A stretch of 64,000 nucleotides of DNA from Malaya genurostris (taxonomy: Eukaryota; Arthropoda; Insecta; Diptera; Culicidae): NCBI RefSeq assembly GCF_030247185.1, contig NC_080570.1:119688689-119752688 (forward strand), written 5' to 3'. The notes beneath the pieces are model-generated. The model worked only from the letters and a program-made list of their open reading frames with translations, was not told the DNA's origin and did not search any database. Below, one piece after another: positions 11,398-22,474 of this stretch. Each line of letters begins with the position of its first letter. Positions within the stretch are counted from its first letter, which is position 1. The translations under genes and the position numbers were made by a program.

Positions 11398-14300
11398 AAG
11401 GACCACTTAAAATCTTAAAATCCCTGAATCCTAAAATCCTAAAATCTTGAAATTCCTAAATCCTAAAATCCTGAGATCCTAAAATCCTAAAATCCTAAAA
11501 CCCTAAAATCCTAAAATCCTAAAATCCTAAAATCCTAAAATCCTAAAATCCTAAAATCCTAAAATCCTAAAATCCTAAAATCCTAAAATCTAAATCTAAA
11601 CTCTAAATTCTAAACTACAAATTCTTAACTCTAAACTATAAAATCTAAACTATAAAATTTAAACTCTAAAATCTAAACTCTAACTCTAAACTCCAGAATC
11701 TAAACTCTAAACTCCAAAATCTAAACTCTAAGCCCAAAAATCTAAACTCTAAACTATAAAATCTAAACTCGAAACTCTAAAATCTAAACTATGAACTTTA
11801 AAATCATAACTCTTGACTATAAAATCTAAACTCTGAACTATAAAATCTAAGCTATGAACTCTTAATTCTAAAATCTGAACTCTGAACTGTAAAATCTTAA
11901 CTCTTAACTATAAAATCTAAACTCTTAATTCTAAACTATAGACTCTTAACTCTAAACTATAAAATCTAAACTCTAAAATCTAAACTATAAACTATAAAAT
12001 CTAAACTCCAAACTATAAAATTTAAACTCTAAACTCTTAACTCTAAAATCAAAACTACAGAATCTAAACTCTAAACCCCAAAATCTAAACTCTAAACTAT
12101 AAAATCTAAACTCGAAACTCTAAAATCTAAAGTCTGAACTATAAAATCATAACTCTTAACTATAATAACTAAACTCTAAACTAGAAAATCTAAACTCTGA
12201 ACTCTTAATTTTAAAATCTAAACTCTGAACTTTAAAATCTGAAATCTATACTTTAAACTATAAAACCTAAACTCTAAACTCTACAATCTAAACTCTAAAC
12301 TCTGAATTCTAAACTGTAAACTATAAAATCTCAACTCTTAATTCTAAACTATAGAATCCAAACTCTAACCAATAAAATCTAAACTCTAAATTCTAAACTA
12401 TAAAATATGAACTCTAAACTAAAAACTCTTAACTCTAAACTATAAAATCTAAACTCTAAACAATAAAAACTAAACTCTAAACTATAGAATTTAAACTCTA
12501 AACTCTAAAATCTAAAGTCTAAACTATAAAATCTAAACTATAAAATTTAAACTCTAAACTCCTAGCTCAAATCTAAAATCTATACTCTAAACTATAAAAC
12601 ATAAACTCTAAACTCTACAATCTGAACTCTAAACTCTGAATTCTAAACTCTAAACTATAAAATCTCAACTCTAAATTCTAAACTATAAACTATAGAATCC
12701 AAACTCTAAGCAATAAAATCGAAACTCTAAAATCTAAACTCTAAACTATAAAATCTAAACTCTAAACTATAAAATTTAAACTCTAAACTTCGAACTCTAA
12801 AATCTAAACTCTAAACTAAAAACTCTTAACTCTAAACTATAAAATCTAAATTCTAAACAATAAAAACTAAACTCTAAACTATAGAATTTAAACTCTAAAC
12901 TCTAAAATCTAAACTCTAAACTATAAAATTTAAACTCTAAACTCCAAACTCTAAAATTTAAACTCTTAACTCTGAATCCTAAGCTCTAAACTATAAAATC
13001 TCAATAGAACCCTATAGAATCCAAACTCTAAGCAATAAAATCGAAACTCTAAAATTTAAACTCTAAAATCTAAACTCTAAGCCCTAAGCTCTGAGTTCTG
13101 AACTCTAAACAATAAAATCTAAACTCTAAACTCCAAAATCTAAACTCTAAACTATAAAATCTAAACTCTATACTCTGAACTATAAAACCTAAACTCTACC
13201 ATCTAAACTCTAAACTCTGAATTCTAAACTCTAAACTATAAAATCTAAACTCTAAATTCTAAACTATAGACTATAGAATCCAAACTCTAAGCAATAAAAT
13301 CGAAACTCTAAAATTTAAACTCTAAAATCTAAACTCTAAGCCCTAAGCTCTGAGTTCTGAACTCTAAACAATAAAATCTAAACTCTATACTCTAAACTAT
13401 AAAACCTAAACTCTACCATCTAAACTCTAAACTCTGAATTCTAAACTCTAAACTATAAAAACTCAACTCTAAATTCTAAACTATAAACTATAGAATCCAA
13501 ACTCTAAGCAATAAAATCGAAACTCTAAAATCTAAACTCTAAGCTATAAGATCTGAGTTCTAAACTCTAAACTATAAAATTTAAACTCCAAACTCTTAAC
13601 TCTAAAATCTAAACTCTGAACTCTGAATTCTTAACTCTAAACTATAAAGTCTGAACTCTAAATTCTAAACTATAAACTATAAAATATAAACTCTAAACTC
13701 TTAACTCTACAATCTAAACTCTGAACTATAGAATCTAAACTCTGGACTGTAAAATCTAAAATTTATACTCTAAACTATAAAACCTAAACTCCAAACTCTA
13801 CAATCTAAACTCTGAATCCTAAACTCTAAACTATAAAATCTCAACTCTAAATTCTAAACTATAGACTATAGAATCCAAACTCTAAACAATAAAATCGAAA
13901 CTATAAAATTTAAACTCTAAACTATAAAATCTAAACTCTAAATTCTAAACTATAGACTACAGAATCCAAACTGTAAGCAATAGAATCGAAACTGTAAAAT
14001 TTAAACTCTAAAATCTAAACTCTAAGCTCTAAGCTCTAAACAATAAAATCTAAACTCTAAACTCTGAATTCTAAACTATAAAATATAAAATCTAAACTCT
14101 AAATTCTAAACTATAAATTATAAAATATAAACTCTAAACTCTAAACTCTTAACTTTACAATCAAAACTCTAAACTATAAAATCGAAACATCTAAACTCCA
14201 ATATCTAAACTATAAAATCTTAACTCTCAACTATAAAATCTGAACTCTAAACTCTAAATTCTAAGCTATAAAATATAAACTCTAAATTCTAAACTATAAA

Positions 14301-14656
14301 ATTTAAACTCTGAACTCCAAAATCTTAACTCTAAACTCTAAAATCTAAACTCTAGACTATAAAATCTAAACTCTTAACTATAAACTCTAAACTCAAAAAA
14401 TCCGAACTCAAAACTTTGAACTATGAAATCTAAACTCTCAACTATAAAATCTGAACTCTAAACTCTAAATTCTAAACTATAAACTATAAAATCGAAACTC
14501 TGAACTCTAAACTCCAAAATCTTAACTCTAAACTCTAAAATCCAAACTCTAAACTTTAAATTCTAAACTCTTAACTATAAAATCTAAACTCTTAACTCCA
14601 AAATCTAAACTCTAAACTATAAAATCTAAACTCTAAACTCTGAAATCTAAAAATCA
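11398..14656. repeat. 3.3-kb G-poor heptamer/octamer minisatellite
   Basis: The first about 190 bp are nearly pure octamer repeats (CCTAAAAT). The rest is a variable heptamer array built from CTAAACT, CTAAAAT, CTATAAA and CTAAATT words. The + strand is almost devoid of G over more than 3 kb. Blocks of about 100-150 bp recur (for example the ATAGAATCCAAACTCTAAGC segments near 12705, 13015, 13275 and 13490), showing secondary, larger-scale duplication. No transposon remnant is visible inside. Confidence 0.95.
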
Positions 14657-15077
14657 GAAGTATGAAATAAATAACAAGAAGCAGGGAACAAGAAAATAAT
14701 TGGTGTCTACAGGCAAAGGCAAGTAACATATGATGATCAAGAAGATCGTTGTTGCGAAGATATTTGTTATAATCAGGAACAAATTTGATATTCGTTAAAT
14801 TTGCTGTAATTCACTGTACACTAAAAATAACAAAGCAACCGATGAAAAATCAGCTTTTCGATGTTAAATTTGAACATACGTCACTTAATCATTCTATAAT
14901 TTTCAAAAAGTAAATACATAAAAATCACGTAGCTTCTATTTGTCAAATATTATACTAATTAAATATTCAATTTGATGAATTATATATGCCCAATAGAATT
15001 TTCGTGAAAAGTTTTGTGAAGGAAATTAATGTATGCTTTCTGGTAGGAGTAACGTGATTTATTTTTTGAGTGTAAAA
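14657..15077. other. AT-rich spacer, nothing recognised
   Basis: AT-rich sequence without coding potential or repeats. The final TA (15078-15079) is the target duplication of the adjacent transposon. Confidence 0.45.
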
Positions 15078-15079
15078 TA

Positions 15080-15107
15080 AGGAGTGTATGGAAAATAAGC
15101 TATCCAC
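15080..15107. repeat. Left terminal inverted repeat (ITmD37E)
   Basis: It starts AGGAGTGTATGGAAAATAAG and is the reverse complement of 16355-16381 except for one inserted G and one substitution. Confidence 0.9.
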
Positions 15108-15225
15108 TATTTTTTCTTTCAAATTATGATAAAAAACGATATTTTATTCAAACTAAAAATTGATCCTTTATTGTACGAGGTTAAACTTGAGCATAATGAA
15201 AACCGGATGAAATTTAAGTTACTCC

Positions 15226-16228
15226 TTAACGAATTTTCGAACTTTTGATCGAACGCTCTTCATCAAGTTCCGGACAACAGTTGCATCGCATTTTTTGGAC
15301 GCTTGAGGCCAAATTTTGTTGAACTCCTCCTGTCCCAGCTGCCTTACCAGTCTTCTTGAAGACCCTCTTCACGATTGCCTGGTAACGTTCGATGGGTCGA
15401 AGCTGAGGGCAATTTGGTGGATTGATATTTTTCTCAACGAAATTGGTACTCTTTTCCGCAAGCCAATTGAGAATGGTTTTGGCATAGTGAGCTGACGCTA
15501 AATCCGACCGAAACATTGGAGGTGTACTATGCTTCTTATATAAAGGCAGCAATCTCTTCTGGAGACACTCAGATCGATAGATCTCTGCATTTATAGATCC
15601 GGTGGTGTAAAAAAATGATCGACTTCACACCACAGGAACATATTGCTTGCCAAACCAGTACCTTTCGACCGAATTTCTACATTTGAATCGACTGTCTGCA
15701 TCGCTCACATCCCCCCCAACGACGACAGTAAAGTATTGTGGACCTGAAAGGATTTTTAAGTCCTTCTTTACATAAGTCTCATCGTCTATCAAAACGCACG
15801 CATCTGGACACTGTAAAAGACGCGAATACAATTTCCGGACCCTTGTTGCTGCTCGATTCTTCTGTTCTACATTTTGTTTCGAGATTTGCTGCTTCTTGTT
15901 GGTCTTCAGGTGATTTCGCCTCTTGATACGCTGGATCAATCCGACACTTGTTCCTGCTTTTTTGGCCAAATCACGTATTGACATTGATTTGTTCTTCATG
16001 ATTAGAGATACCACTTTCTGGTCCAGTTTCGCGTTGGAAGAACCGGAGCTTTCTGCCTCTTCCTGGTAGATCATCCAAAGAATAGTGTTCCCCTAACTTA
16101 TTAATGATGGTTTTAACACTGGCATGATGAATTTTAAACCGCTTCGCCAATTTTCGCACAGTAATACCCTTCTCACTTAGCCATGTGTCCAGAACCTTAA
16201 TTTTCACTTTCTTTTCAGTACGCGACAT
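15226..16228 (-). pseudogene. ITmD37E transposase, frameshift and nonsense
   Basis: The ATG at 16228 begins MSRTEKKVKIKVLDTW, then a helix-turn-helix (GITVRKLAKRFKIHHASVKT) and DLPGRGRK. About 16045 the frame shifts by one base, and a second HTH region (SIRDLAKKAGTSVGLIQRIK) follows. The first catalytic Asp is in CVLIDDETYV. An in-frame TGA sits after GKQYVPVV (about 15622), next to a small deletion. The second Asp is in SDLASAHYAK and the Glu in RPIERY, with 37 residues between them. The C-terminus is at 15226. Transposase would cut and paste the element at TA sites, but this copy cannot make a complete protein. Confidence 0.85.
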
Positions 16229-16354
16229 TTCGAAAACGCAGAATTTCAATCGCACAAACACGTAAACAAACGAAAGTTGACAGCCAAACGCACAGCATGC
16301 TGTGATCTGAGCATAAAAAACCATCACAAATACATGCGTACAACACAAGTGCAT

Positions 16355-16381
16355 GTGGATAGCTTATCTTCCATACACTCT
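16355..16381. repeat. Right terminal inverted repeat (ITmD37E)
   Basis: It reads GTGGATAGCTTATCTTCCAT and ends CACTCT before the TA duplication, mirroring 15080-15107. Confidence 0.9.
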
Positions 16382-16383
16382 TA

Positions 16384-17930
16384 ACGTCGGGCGCGAACCT
16401 TGAAGTTAAGTGAAAAGTACTCAAAATTAGGTAGTTTTTGCTTGCCTGTAAGATCCGGAGAAACTAGTGGGTGGTCAAACAACAGGTGTTATTTCAATTT
16501 CACTCCCGCTACTCGCAAATTACCCACTGGGCGGCATGCGTCAACTTCAATCATGACTTCCCGCGAAAAGAAAGTTAGGCGGCCTTATGACCTTCTGGCT
16601 GTGCGATTTGTACTGGGGAGGTAATTACATACGAATTATATACAAATCCTAAAAAAAAGAATGCGTTATCGAATTCCTGTTTGAACTTGTCCTCCAGTAA
16701 GCGATTTCTCTTCTAGTCGATTGTTGCGCCGCGGGTGACATTTTATCAAACTACCTTTGATCAGATTTGATTTTTCAGTGAGTTCCGTTCTCAATGAAAA
16801 TCGAGCTTTCTCCTTTCTGTAGTTGAGAACCAGTTTATCGTAAGGTTCCTGGAAAACATAACAGAAACTGGAAATCGTTTGACATTGTCCGCATAACTGG
16901 TACTTGTGTTTCCGCGAAAATACGATGCGATACACGATCTGCGGCATTTCACTTTCCATTTCACTGGCGGGAATCCGGCTCAGGTTCGGATTAACCACAA
17001 GGCAACAACCAAAGCGGGGAGGAGGACGAGGAGGAAGGTATTTCGCATCTTCGTCGTCGTCGTCGTCATCATCGTCATCTCGAGTCGAGGGTTCCTCCGT
17101 TTAATGACCGCCGGTAACCCTCCTACTCGTATCACCGTATCTCGTATCTTCGTCACTATCCCGGTCGATTGGCCGATGAGCTCCGTGTGTCCATTCGTCA
17201 GCCCGTTTCAACGATTCGAACGCAACGTTGGCCGATGGGAAAAGGTTGCGAAACCCGTGTAGGTAACATGCATCACGGTCCGTTCCGTGCGATTGTGTAG
17301 CGTAATTTATATGGGTGGTAATTACACCGTCTTAGCGCTAGTGTGTACGCTCTGTTTACAATCGTATCTCTACTACGGTGGCGTCAGGAGCCGACGGCGG
17401 CTGAGGCAGAGGCGGCGGCGGTGGCGGCATTCGTCGGAGCTGAAAAGATTGATGCCGCAAATGTATCGGCGTAATGAAAGTTGTAAATCTCGGCCAGCTG
17501 TGGAGAGATTGAGTTTTTTTTTCTTCTACTGAATGAAGCAGACTTTGGAAAGGTCAATCAACTGGTTGAAAAACTTGCGCAAGCTATGGTTTTTTGACAT
17601 TTTCGAAGAGCCCGGTTCAAGTTTCGCGCTCACCCGATGGGTAATGAATTGAAACGATGACGTTTCCTAATAACCAGACGGAAGTAAATTTATTCCTAAT
17701 CTCCACTCCACAATTCACCACGAACATTAATTTTGGGCTTTCTTCAGCTCATTTAACAGAAAAACAAGCGATTACCTAGAATTAAAGTGCAATTTACGCC
17801 TTAAAATCCCAGCGATTCACTCTAATTGTACCTTCTTTTCCTTTATTTTCGTTTATATTCTAGAACGCTTCCGACTGAACGGATCTAATTGCCAAAACAC
17901 GTGCACCGGCAATCGGCTGGATGTCGGATC
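16384..17930. other. Upstream region of the corin-like gene
   Basis: A repeat-poor, relatively GC-rich interval with a short TCG trinucleotide run (about 17047-17072) and a GGCGGC-rich segment (17390-17430). Several frames are open, but none is recognisable. A possible 3' splice site (TTTATATTCTAG) ends at 17863, which would allow an upstream non-coding exon. 5' UTR or promoter sequence is expected here, although the sequence alone does not fix it. Confidence 0.35.
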
Positions 17931-17938
17931 TATAAAAA
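17931..17938 (+). promoter_or_regulatory. Candidate TATA box of the corin-like gene
   Basis: TATAAAAA lies about 250 bp upstream of the first ATG (18189) and would place a transcription start near 17960. No canonical arthropod initiator is seen at the expected distance. The alternative is an upstream exon spliced to 17864. Confidence 0.3.
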
Positions 17939-18188
17939 ATGATCCCGGTTGGAAGTTCCCGAACTCCCCGTGGATGAAAAACGAAAAAAAAATACGATAA
18001 CGTCCGTTCCTACAACCAAACAAACAAACAAACAACCACAGTAGGCTAACGAAATTTTGTTTCCCGGTTTGGATTCTCACCACGCCGAACGGTGCCGGAG
18101 TGACTAACCGGGTGAGCTGAGTTGAGTGAGTGCGTGAGTGAGTGAGTGATTAGTGATATTGTGCGATTCGGTGCGGTGGTGTGCCATT

Positions 18189-18443
18189 ATGACGTCTTCC
18201 AACGACATCGGAGGCGGCGGTGGTGGTGTTAACGGAAGAACCGGTCATCACCATCATCATCATCATCGGAGGAACAGTGGCCAGAACAGTAGCAATAACA
18301 ATAGCAACAACAACATTGTCACGCGAAGAATCAGCAACGTGAGTGTCAATAATAACAACAGTGTAAACAATCTTAACGGGTACAACAATCACAACGGCGG
18401 AAACAGTCCACGGACGGATAAGGACAAGGAATGGGATTTTAAG
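18189..18443 (+). CDS. Corin: Corin-like transmembrane serine protease, coding exon 1
   Basis: The first ATG after an upstream in-frame stop (TGA at 18147) opens 85 codons that end at a consensus donor (AAG|GTGAGT) in phase 0. The encoded cytoplasmic N-terminus is low complexity: Gly run, seven-His run, Asn-rich stretches and several Arg/Ser residues, ending KDKEWDFK. It joins in frame to 50401. The gene as a whole resembles Drosophila Corin, a type II transmembrane protease with Frizzled, LDLa and SRCR modules. Mammalian corin activates pro-natriuretic peptides, whereas the substrate in insects is not established here. No protease domain is in the window, so catalytic competence cannot be judged. 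Confidence 0.75.
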
Positions 18444-18599
18444 GTGAGTGGAGTTTCTTTGATTATCTATTTTTTATGTATTTTATATAATTTTATGTTA
18501 GCAAACAGAAAGTTTCAATTTATGCTTGGACCAGTCAATGTTATTAAAAAGTATCTGATCATCGCGATCATCTGATAGCCTAGTTTAATTTACTGCACG

Positions 18600-19200
18600 C
18601 GCTACTTGGAGTAGGTAATGTCAGAGATATTATCGCGAGATTGACGTAGGACTGCATTCGACATAGATATTAGGTGATTTGATACCGTTCAAGATTTTGT
18701 AGTTCGGAAAACAACCACTCGGTTTCGAAAGATTGTGTTTGTTTTCTAGGAAGTACGGCGGTAGTTTAGGACAGTTTTCTGAGAAAGCTCTTTCCGCTAC
18801 TTTTGGAGTCCTGAAAAAGTACGGGTGTGTAATGTCAGAGACATAACTGGATGTCGTGAATACGAACAACACTGACACTCTTTCTTTATACTTCCGAATA
18901 TCAATTAGTTGATCAATGGTGTGAATTGTGCAAGCTTGCCCCTTTTCCACTTCTAGAATTTCTAACAATACACCTGAACTAAAGTACAGATTAGTTACAT
19001 TGAACATTCTGACATACAATTAAAGTTTTACGAAATAACCAGTATAGTTCTTTATGATAAAATAATGGTGGCTCTAAAAAAACATTTTATGAAGGCGTTC
19101 GTGATGGAGAGTGACGAGTTGAGTTCGAATCTATTCTGAGTCGGTGTTATGCATTTTATATAGCAAATCAGCAGAAAATTCTACTACAAACTACAACTGG
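18600..19200. other. Intronic sequence, nothing recognised
   Basis: No recognised protein or tandem repeat. GAGTTCGAATC near 19131 resembles a box B word, but no matching box A or SINE body is seen. Confidence 0.35.
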
Positions 19201-19207
19201 TTGGAAA

Positions 19208-19420
19208 ATGGGCCGTATACAGTATAGTGAAGAGAAATTTCGCATAATTCTTTGGGTCTACAATTAAGGTTCTAAATTACAACAACATTTTGATGTCGAT
19301 TATTTAATTTTGGATTTGAATATTACAGTGAAAGAAACTATCAATGGGTGGTACCGTTTCAATTTCTGGCATTCAGAAAGGCCAAATTTTGTAATCCTCT
19401 AAGATATTAAACACTGTTGC
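19208..19420 (+). pseudogene. Possible N-terminal remnant of a DDE transposase
   Basis: The frame begins MGRIQYSEEKFRIILWVYN and continues KETINGWYRF with a later HSERP, suggesting the helix-turn-helix start of an IS630/Tc1-type transposase. An in-frame stop follows the first block. The match is short and no catalytic region follows, so this is tentative. Confidence 0.25.
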
Positions 19421-20059
19421 GAATTTGGCACTGCAAAACTTGCACAAAGCTAATCAAATTCTCCCGGATTTCCCATTACACTGATGGTTTTTATAACCGA
19501 TTTGCAAAGAAGCAATATTTATAGTTCTTTAGATAAAATTTGGAGCCATTAGAAGGGCTAATTTTGCATAATGTTCCCCATTATTGTCCATTTTTTGTTG
19601 CATTTTGCTCCAATGGAAACGACCAGCAGTAGGATGATGCAATCAATCGGCAATTCTTTGAAGAGAAACTGGCTCTGCGACCTGTGCGTTTGAGGTTTTG
19701 TACCACGTAAAATGTCTGCGCTTTCATTGCCGTCGGCTCCTCTTGATGACCGAAGCCCAAATGAGTGCACGACCTGAGCGTTTCACGCTTTATACTTGGT
19801 TTGTTCTTACTGATGTTGGTGGGAGAATCTCACCTCGACATCCAGTTCCGTCTGAAGCACTAGAAGAAACGAACGATTTTCAATCAAAGATTACTTTTCA
19901 TACTCATCCAATAGATAATCGGAACTGATATGTGCTTGACTACCTCAAAACCGGGTGCGAAAAAGGCCAGCAAACGTGATGAATTATCCTCATTATTTAC
20001 AAAAGTTTGAGAAAACGTTGTTTTTTAATTATTTATGGTTATCTCACCCTGTTGAAAAT

Positions 20060-20230
20060 TCAATCACAAATTCCTGATCATATTTCCGATAGTTTGTAGA
20101 AAAAATTATGTTGTTGGGTTAAGTGCATCAAGAGATATTCTCGATAAAGTTCTGCCCATTCTTATACAGGGTAAATTTTGAAAAGGTGCCCCATAGTAAA
20201 GCAAGTAGTATTCACGACAAAAGACCTGGA
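20060..20230 (+). repeat. Interspersed repeat, partner at 61595-61790 (inverted)
   Basis: Shared words on opposite strands include TTTTGAAAAGGTGCCCCATA, the GTTCTGCCCATTCTT block and AAGTGCATCA-like sequence. The two copies are about 41 kb apart in the window and lie in different introns. The family is unclassified and no ends are clear. Confidence 0.5.
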
Positions 20231-21219
20231 AAGGAAACGTGTAATTACGTTTGTATTCCTAAAAGAAGGGCGCCAGTCCAATAATGTAATATATTTTCAT
20301 TTTCGAATATGCTATATTTCAAAGGATAAGTAATTCTTATAACTCTTTAGTATATATTTGTAGCCCTTTGTGAAAAACCCTCCGTCGTTGCTGGATGAAG
20401 CAATCACACTTATTCGAAGCGAAGCCCGCACTGCGAACGTCCCGCAGCAGAACTGCTTACAGTGCGGATTGATTCAGTTGACTGATGCAATTTTGTGACG
20501 GGTTTTCTTTGTGATTTTGTTTGTGGCTTCTTGACAAATGGGCGGTCCCAACGGCCTCAAAATAGCAACATACAGATAGATCATTTCTGCCTTTCAGGAG
20601 AGTCGTATTGTGGATTTTATTTTTTTCTGCAAGCAGCCGAATGTTAGTTTTATTTGCTATCATTTGGTGCACTAAAGTGAACAATTTCTTACAGATTGGC
20701 ACTAAACTGTTTAATTTTACTTCCGATTTAGATATTTTCACAGCAAAGCAATCCTTATCGTTCTTTAGTAAACAGTTATAGCCCTTAGATAGACCGATTT
20801 GTCTTATTTTCTCCGTCGTTGTTCACTTTTCGATGTATTTTTTTTCAAATTCCAACGAAAAGCAGCTGAATGTTTGAGAAATTAACGATGCACCAAGATA
20901 AACCACTGATTTTTTTTCTCGGTGACCCGATCTGTTTATATTCTCCTTTGTCAAATGCTGTTGATGACATTTTTCTTGAACGCGAAGCATCAGTTTAATA
21001 TTTCTGGACGTAATTCTCCTCTCATGACGTTCAGAGCAGAGGTGGAAATAAGCCCATTTTGCGCATGGAAATGTGAATCAAGATTTCCGATTGTAAATAA
21101 AAAAAAACGAACACGAAATTGGGTAACAAAACTAAAATTTCGATTCTTTTTTCAAATTGTAGGAACTGTATATTACACAGAGTAGCGACAGACCTCATGC
21201 CTACACGCTCTTTTTATTG
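20231..21219. other. Intronic sequence with a weakly recurring motif
   Basis: A TTCTTTAG...TAGCCCTT motif occurs near 20345 and 20760, with a related TTCTTTAG word near 19523. It is reminiscent of decayed gene-cluster spacers but too short to assign. No gene is supported. Confidence 0.3.
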
Positions 21220-21462
21220 CGCTTAGAGAAATTAGAGGATTCAAAAATCCGTTTCTTAAGCTTAGCAAATCTATGAAATGTATAACATGTAATGTACTGA
21301 CTCGATGTAAAAACTCCTCCTTCCCTATAAATCCCTCACCTTATACTTCCCAAACACCCCCAAATCCCGACCCCAAACTGTTACAAACCCGGTGAACGAC
21401 CAGAATTAGGTTAAAACCGGGGATAAATAAACGATATAATAATAATAATAATAAATATCCGT
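21220..21462 (+). mobile_element. Probable 3' end of a non-LTR retrotransposon
   Basis: A pyrimidine-rich, non-coding stretch ends in GGGATAAATAAACGATATAA followed by a TAA repeat tail (about 21439-21455). This is the usual look of a LINE 3' UTR with an (TAA)n tail. No coding sequence remains upstream, so it would be a severely truncated insertion. Confidence 0.35.
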
Positions 21463-21537
21463 TACTAATCCATGAGTTTTTTTTTTACAAGCCAACAAAA
21501 CGATTGCTCAGCCCACTGCGCTCAATCACTGAAAATA

Positions 21538-21730
21538 CAGGGTCCGGCACTCGAAGTGTAACCAATTAAAAAGGCCATAAATTCAGTTTGGAAAATTACT
21601 TCTACTTAATTCAAAGTACAAAATGTGTAAAAATAATACAAAATTCAGAATCAATTCACTTTTGCTCGATATTACCACCTTTTGCCTTGACTTGATGACT
21701 TGAGAGAGCGAAGGATTTGCTTCGGTTTGC
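21538..21730. repeat. Left long terminal inverted repeat (DD37D element)
   Basis: Reverse complement of about 22283-22472. It includes CTTGACTTGATGACTTGAGA near its inner end. Confidence 0.88.
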
Positions 21731-22427
21731 CGAAAGCAGTCAATTTCCAAACATTGTATTTTCTGACGAGAAAATTTTTCCAATTGAGCAATTCGTAAAC
21801 TCTCAAAACGATAGGGTTTACTTGACCGACCGTTCATACGAGAATTTGAGTCATCGATTGACCACCAGGAGGCAGCACCCGCAACAGATAATGGTTTGGG
21901 CCGCTGTAACCGCAGATGGGCGCTCTCCAGTCGTTTTCATCGAGCCTGGCGTCAAGGTAAATGCGACATATTATCGGGAAAGTATTCTGGAGGTTGCTTT
22001 GAAGCCGTGGGCAGACAAACATGGCAGACCATGGACGTTTCAGCAGGACTCGGCACCGTCTCACAAAGCTCGAGTGAACCAAGAATGGCTGAAAAACAAC
22101 GTTCCGAACTTCATCACGTCCACACAATGGCTCTCGAATTCACCAGATGCGAATCCAATGGATTATTCTCTTTGGGCCATTTTGGAGAGCAAAGTCCGAA
22201 CTAAAAGATACACCAGTCTCGAGGCGCTGAAAAAAGTTATTGTCCGCGAGTCGGCCAAAATACCTGCAAGTCACATTCGGCCAAACGAAGCAACTCCTTC
22301 GCTCTCTCAAGTCATCAAGTCAAGGCAAAAGGTGGTCATATCGAGCAAAAGTGAATTGATTCTGAATTTTGTATTATTTTTACACATTTTGTACTGTGAA
22401 TTAAGTAAAAGTAATTTTCCAAACTGA
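21717..22427 (+). pseudogene. DD37D transposase, N-terminally deleted
   Basis: The frame begins within the inner edge of the left TIR and continues LRFAESSQFPNIVFSDEKIF, which carries the first catalytic Asp. The second is in TFQQDSAPSHKARV and the third in DANPMDYSLW, with 37 residues between the last two. VMVWAAVTADG-type and ALKPWADKHGRPW blocks fit the maT/DD37D group. The DNA-binding N-terminus is absent, and the C-terminal end reads into the right TIR (NEATPSLSQV onward), so those last about 45 residues are unlikely to be original protein. The catalytic core itself is uninterrupted. Confidence 0.8.
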
Positions 22428-22472
22428 ATTTATGGCCTTTTTAATTGGTTACACTTCGAGTGCCGGACCCTG
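22283..22472. repeat. Right long terminal inverted repeat (DD37D element)
   Basis: Mirror of 21538-21730, ending CGAGTGCCGGACCCTG before the TA duplication. Confidence 0.88.
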
Positions 22473-22474
22473 TA

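Larger units (their letters stand above)
15080..16381 (-). mobile_element. Full-length ITmD37E-type DNA transposon
   Basis: A 1302-bp element with terminal inverted repeats of about 28 bp (15080-15107 and 16355-16381; start AGGAGTGTATGG, inner end AGCTATCCAC) flanked by the TA duplication (15078-15079 and 16382-16383). One base is missing from the right repeat and one internal position differs. The minus strand carries a transposase with DD37E spacing, a group in the IS630-Tc1-mariner superfamily described from mosquitoes. Size and ends look complete, but the transposase is broken. Confidence 0.9.
21538..22472 (+). mobile_element. DD37D (maT-like) DNA transposon with ~190-bp TIRs, internally deleted
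   Basis: A 935-bp element between TA duplications (21536-21537 and 22473-22474). The terminal inverted repeats start CAGGGTCCGGCACTCG and extend about 190 bp with few mismatches (21538 to about 21730, and about 22283 to 22472). The plus strand encodes the C-terminal two thirds of a transposase with DD37D spacing. The N-terminal DNA-binding region is missing because the left TIR abuts the coding remnant directly. Confidence 0.88.

Noticed and set aside
11398..14656. CRISPR array or telomere
   Set aside because: There are no constant repeats with unique spacers; units are contiguous 7-8 bp words. It is not TTAGG, is interstitial and degenerate.
19050..19200. Second SINE type with a GAGTTCGAATC box
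   Set aside because: Only the box B-like word is present; no second copy or box A was found.
19558..20760. Histone gene remnants
   Set aside because: A few short motifs (for example a TIMGNIMQ-like end and TTCTTTAG/TAGCCCTT words) suggested decayed histone genes, but no block of ten or more aligned residues could be defended.
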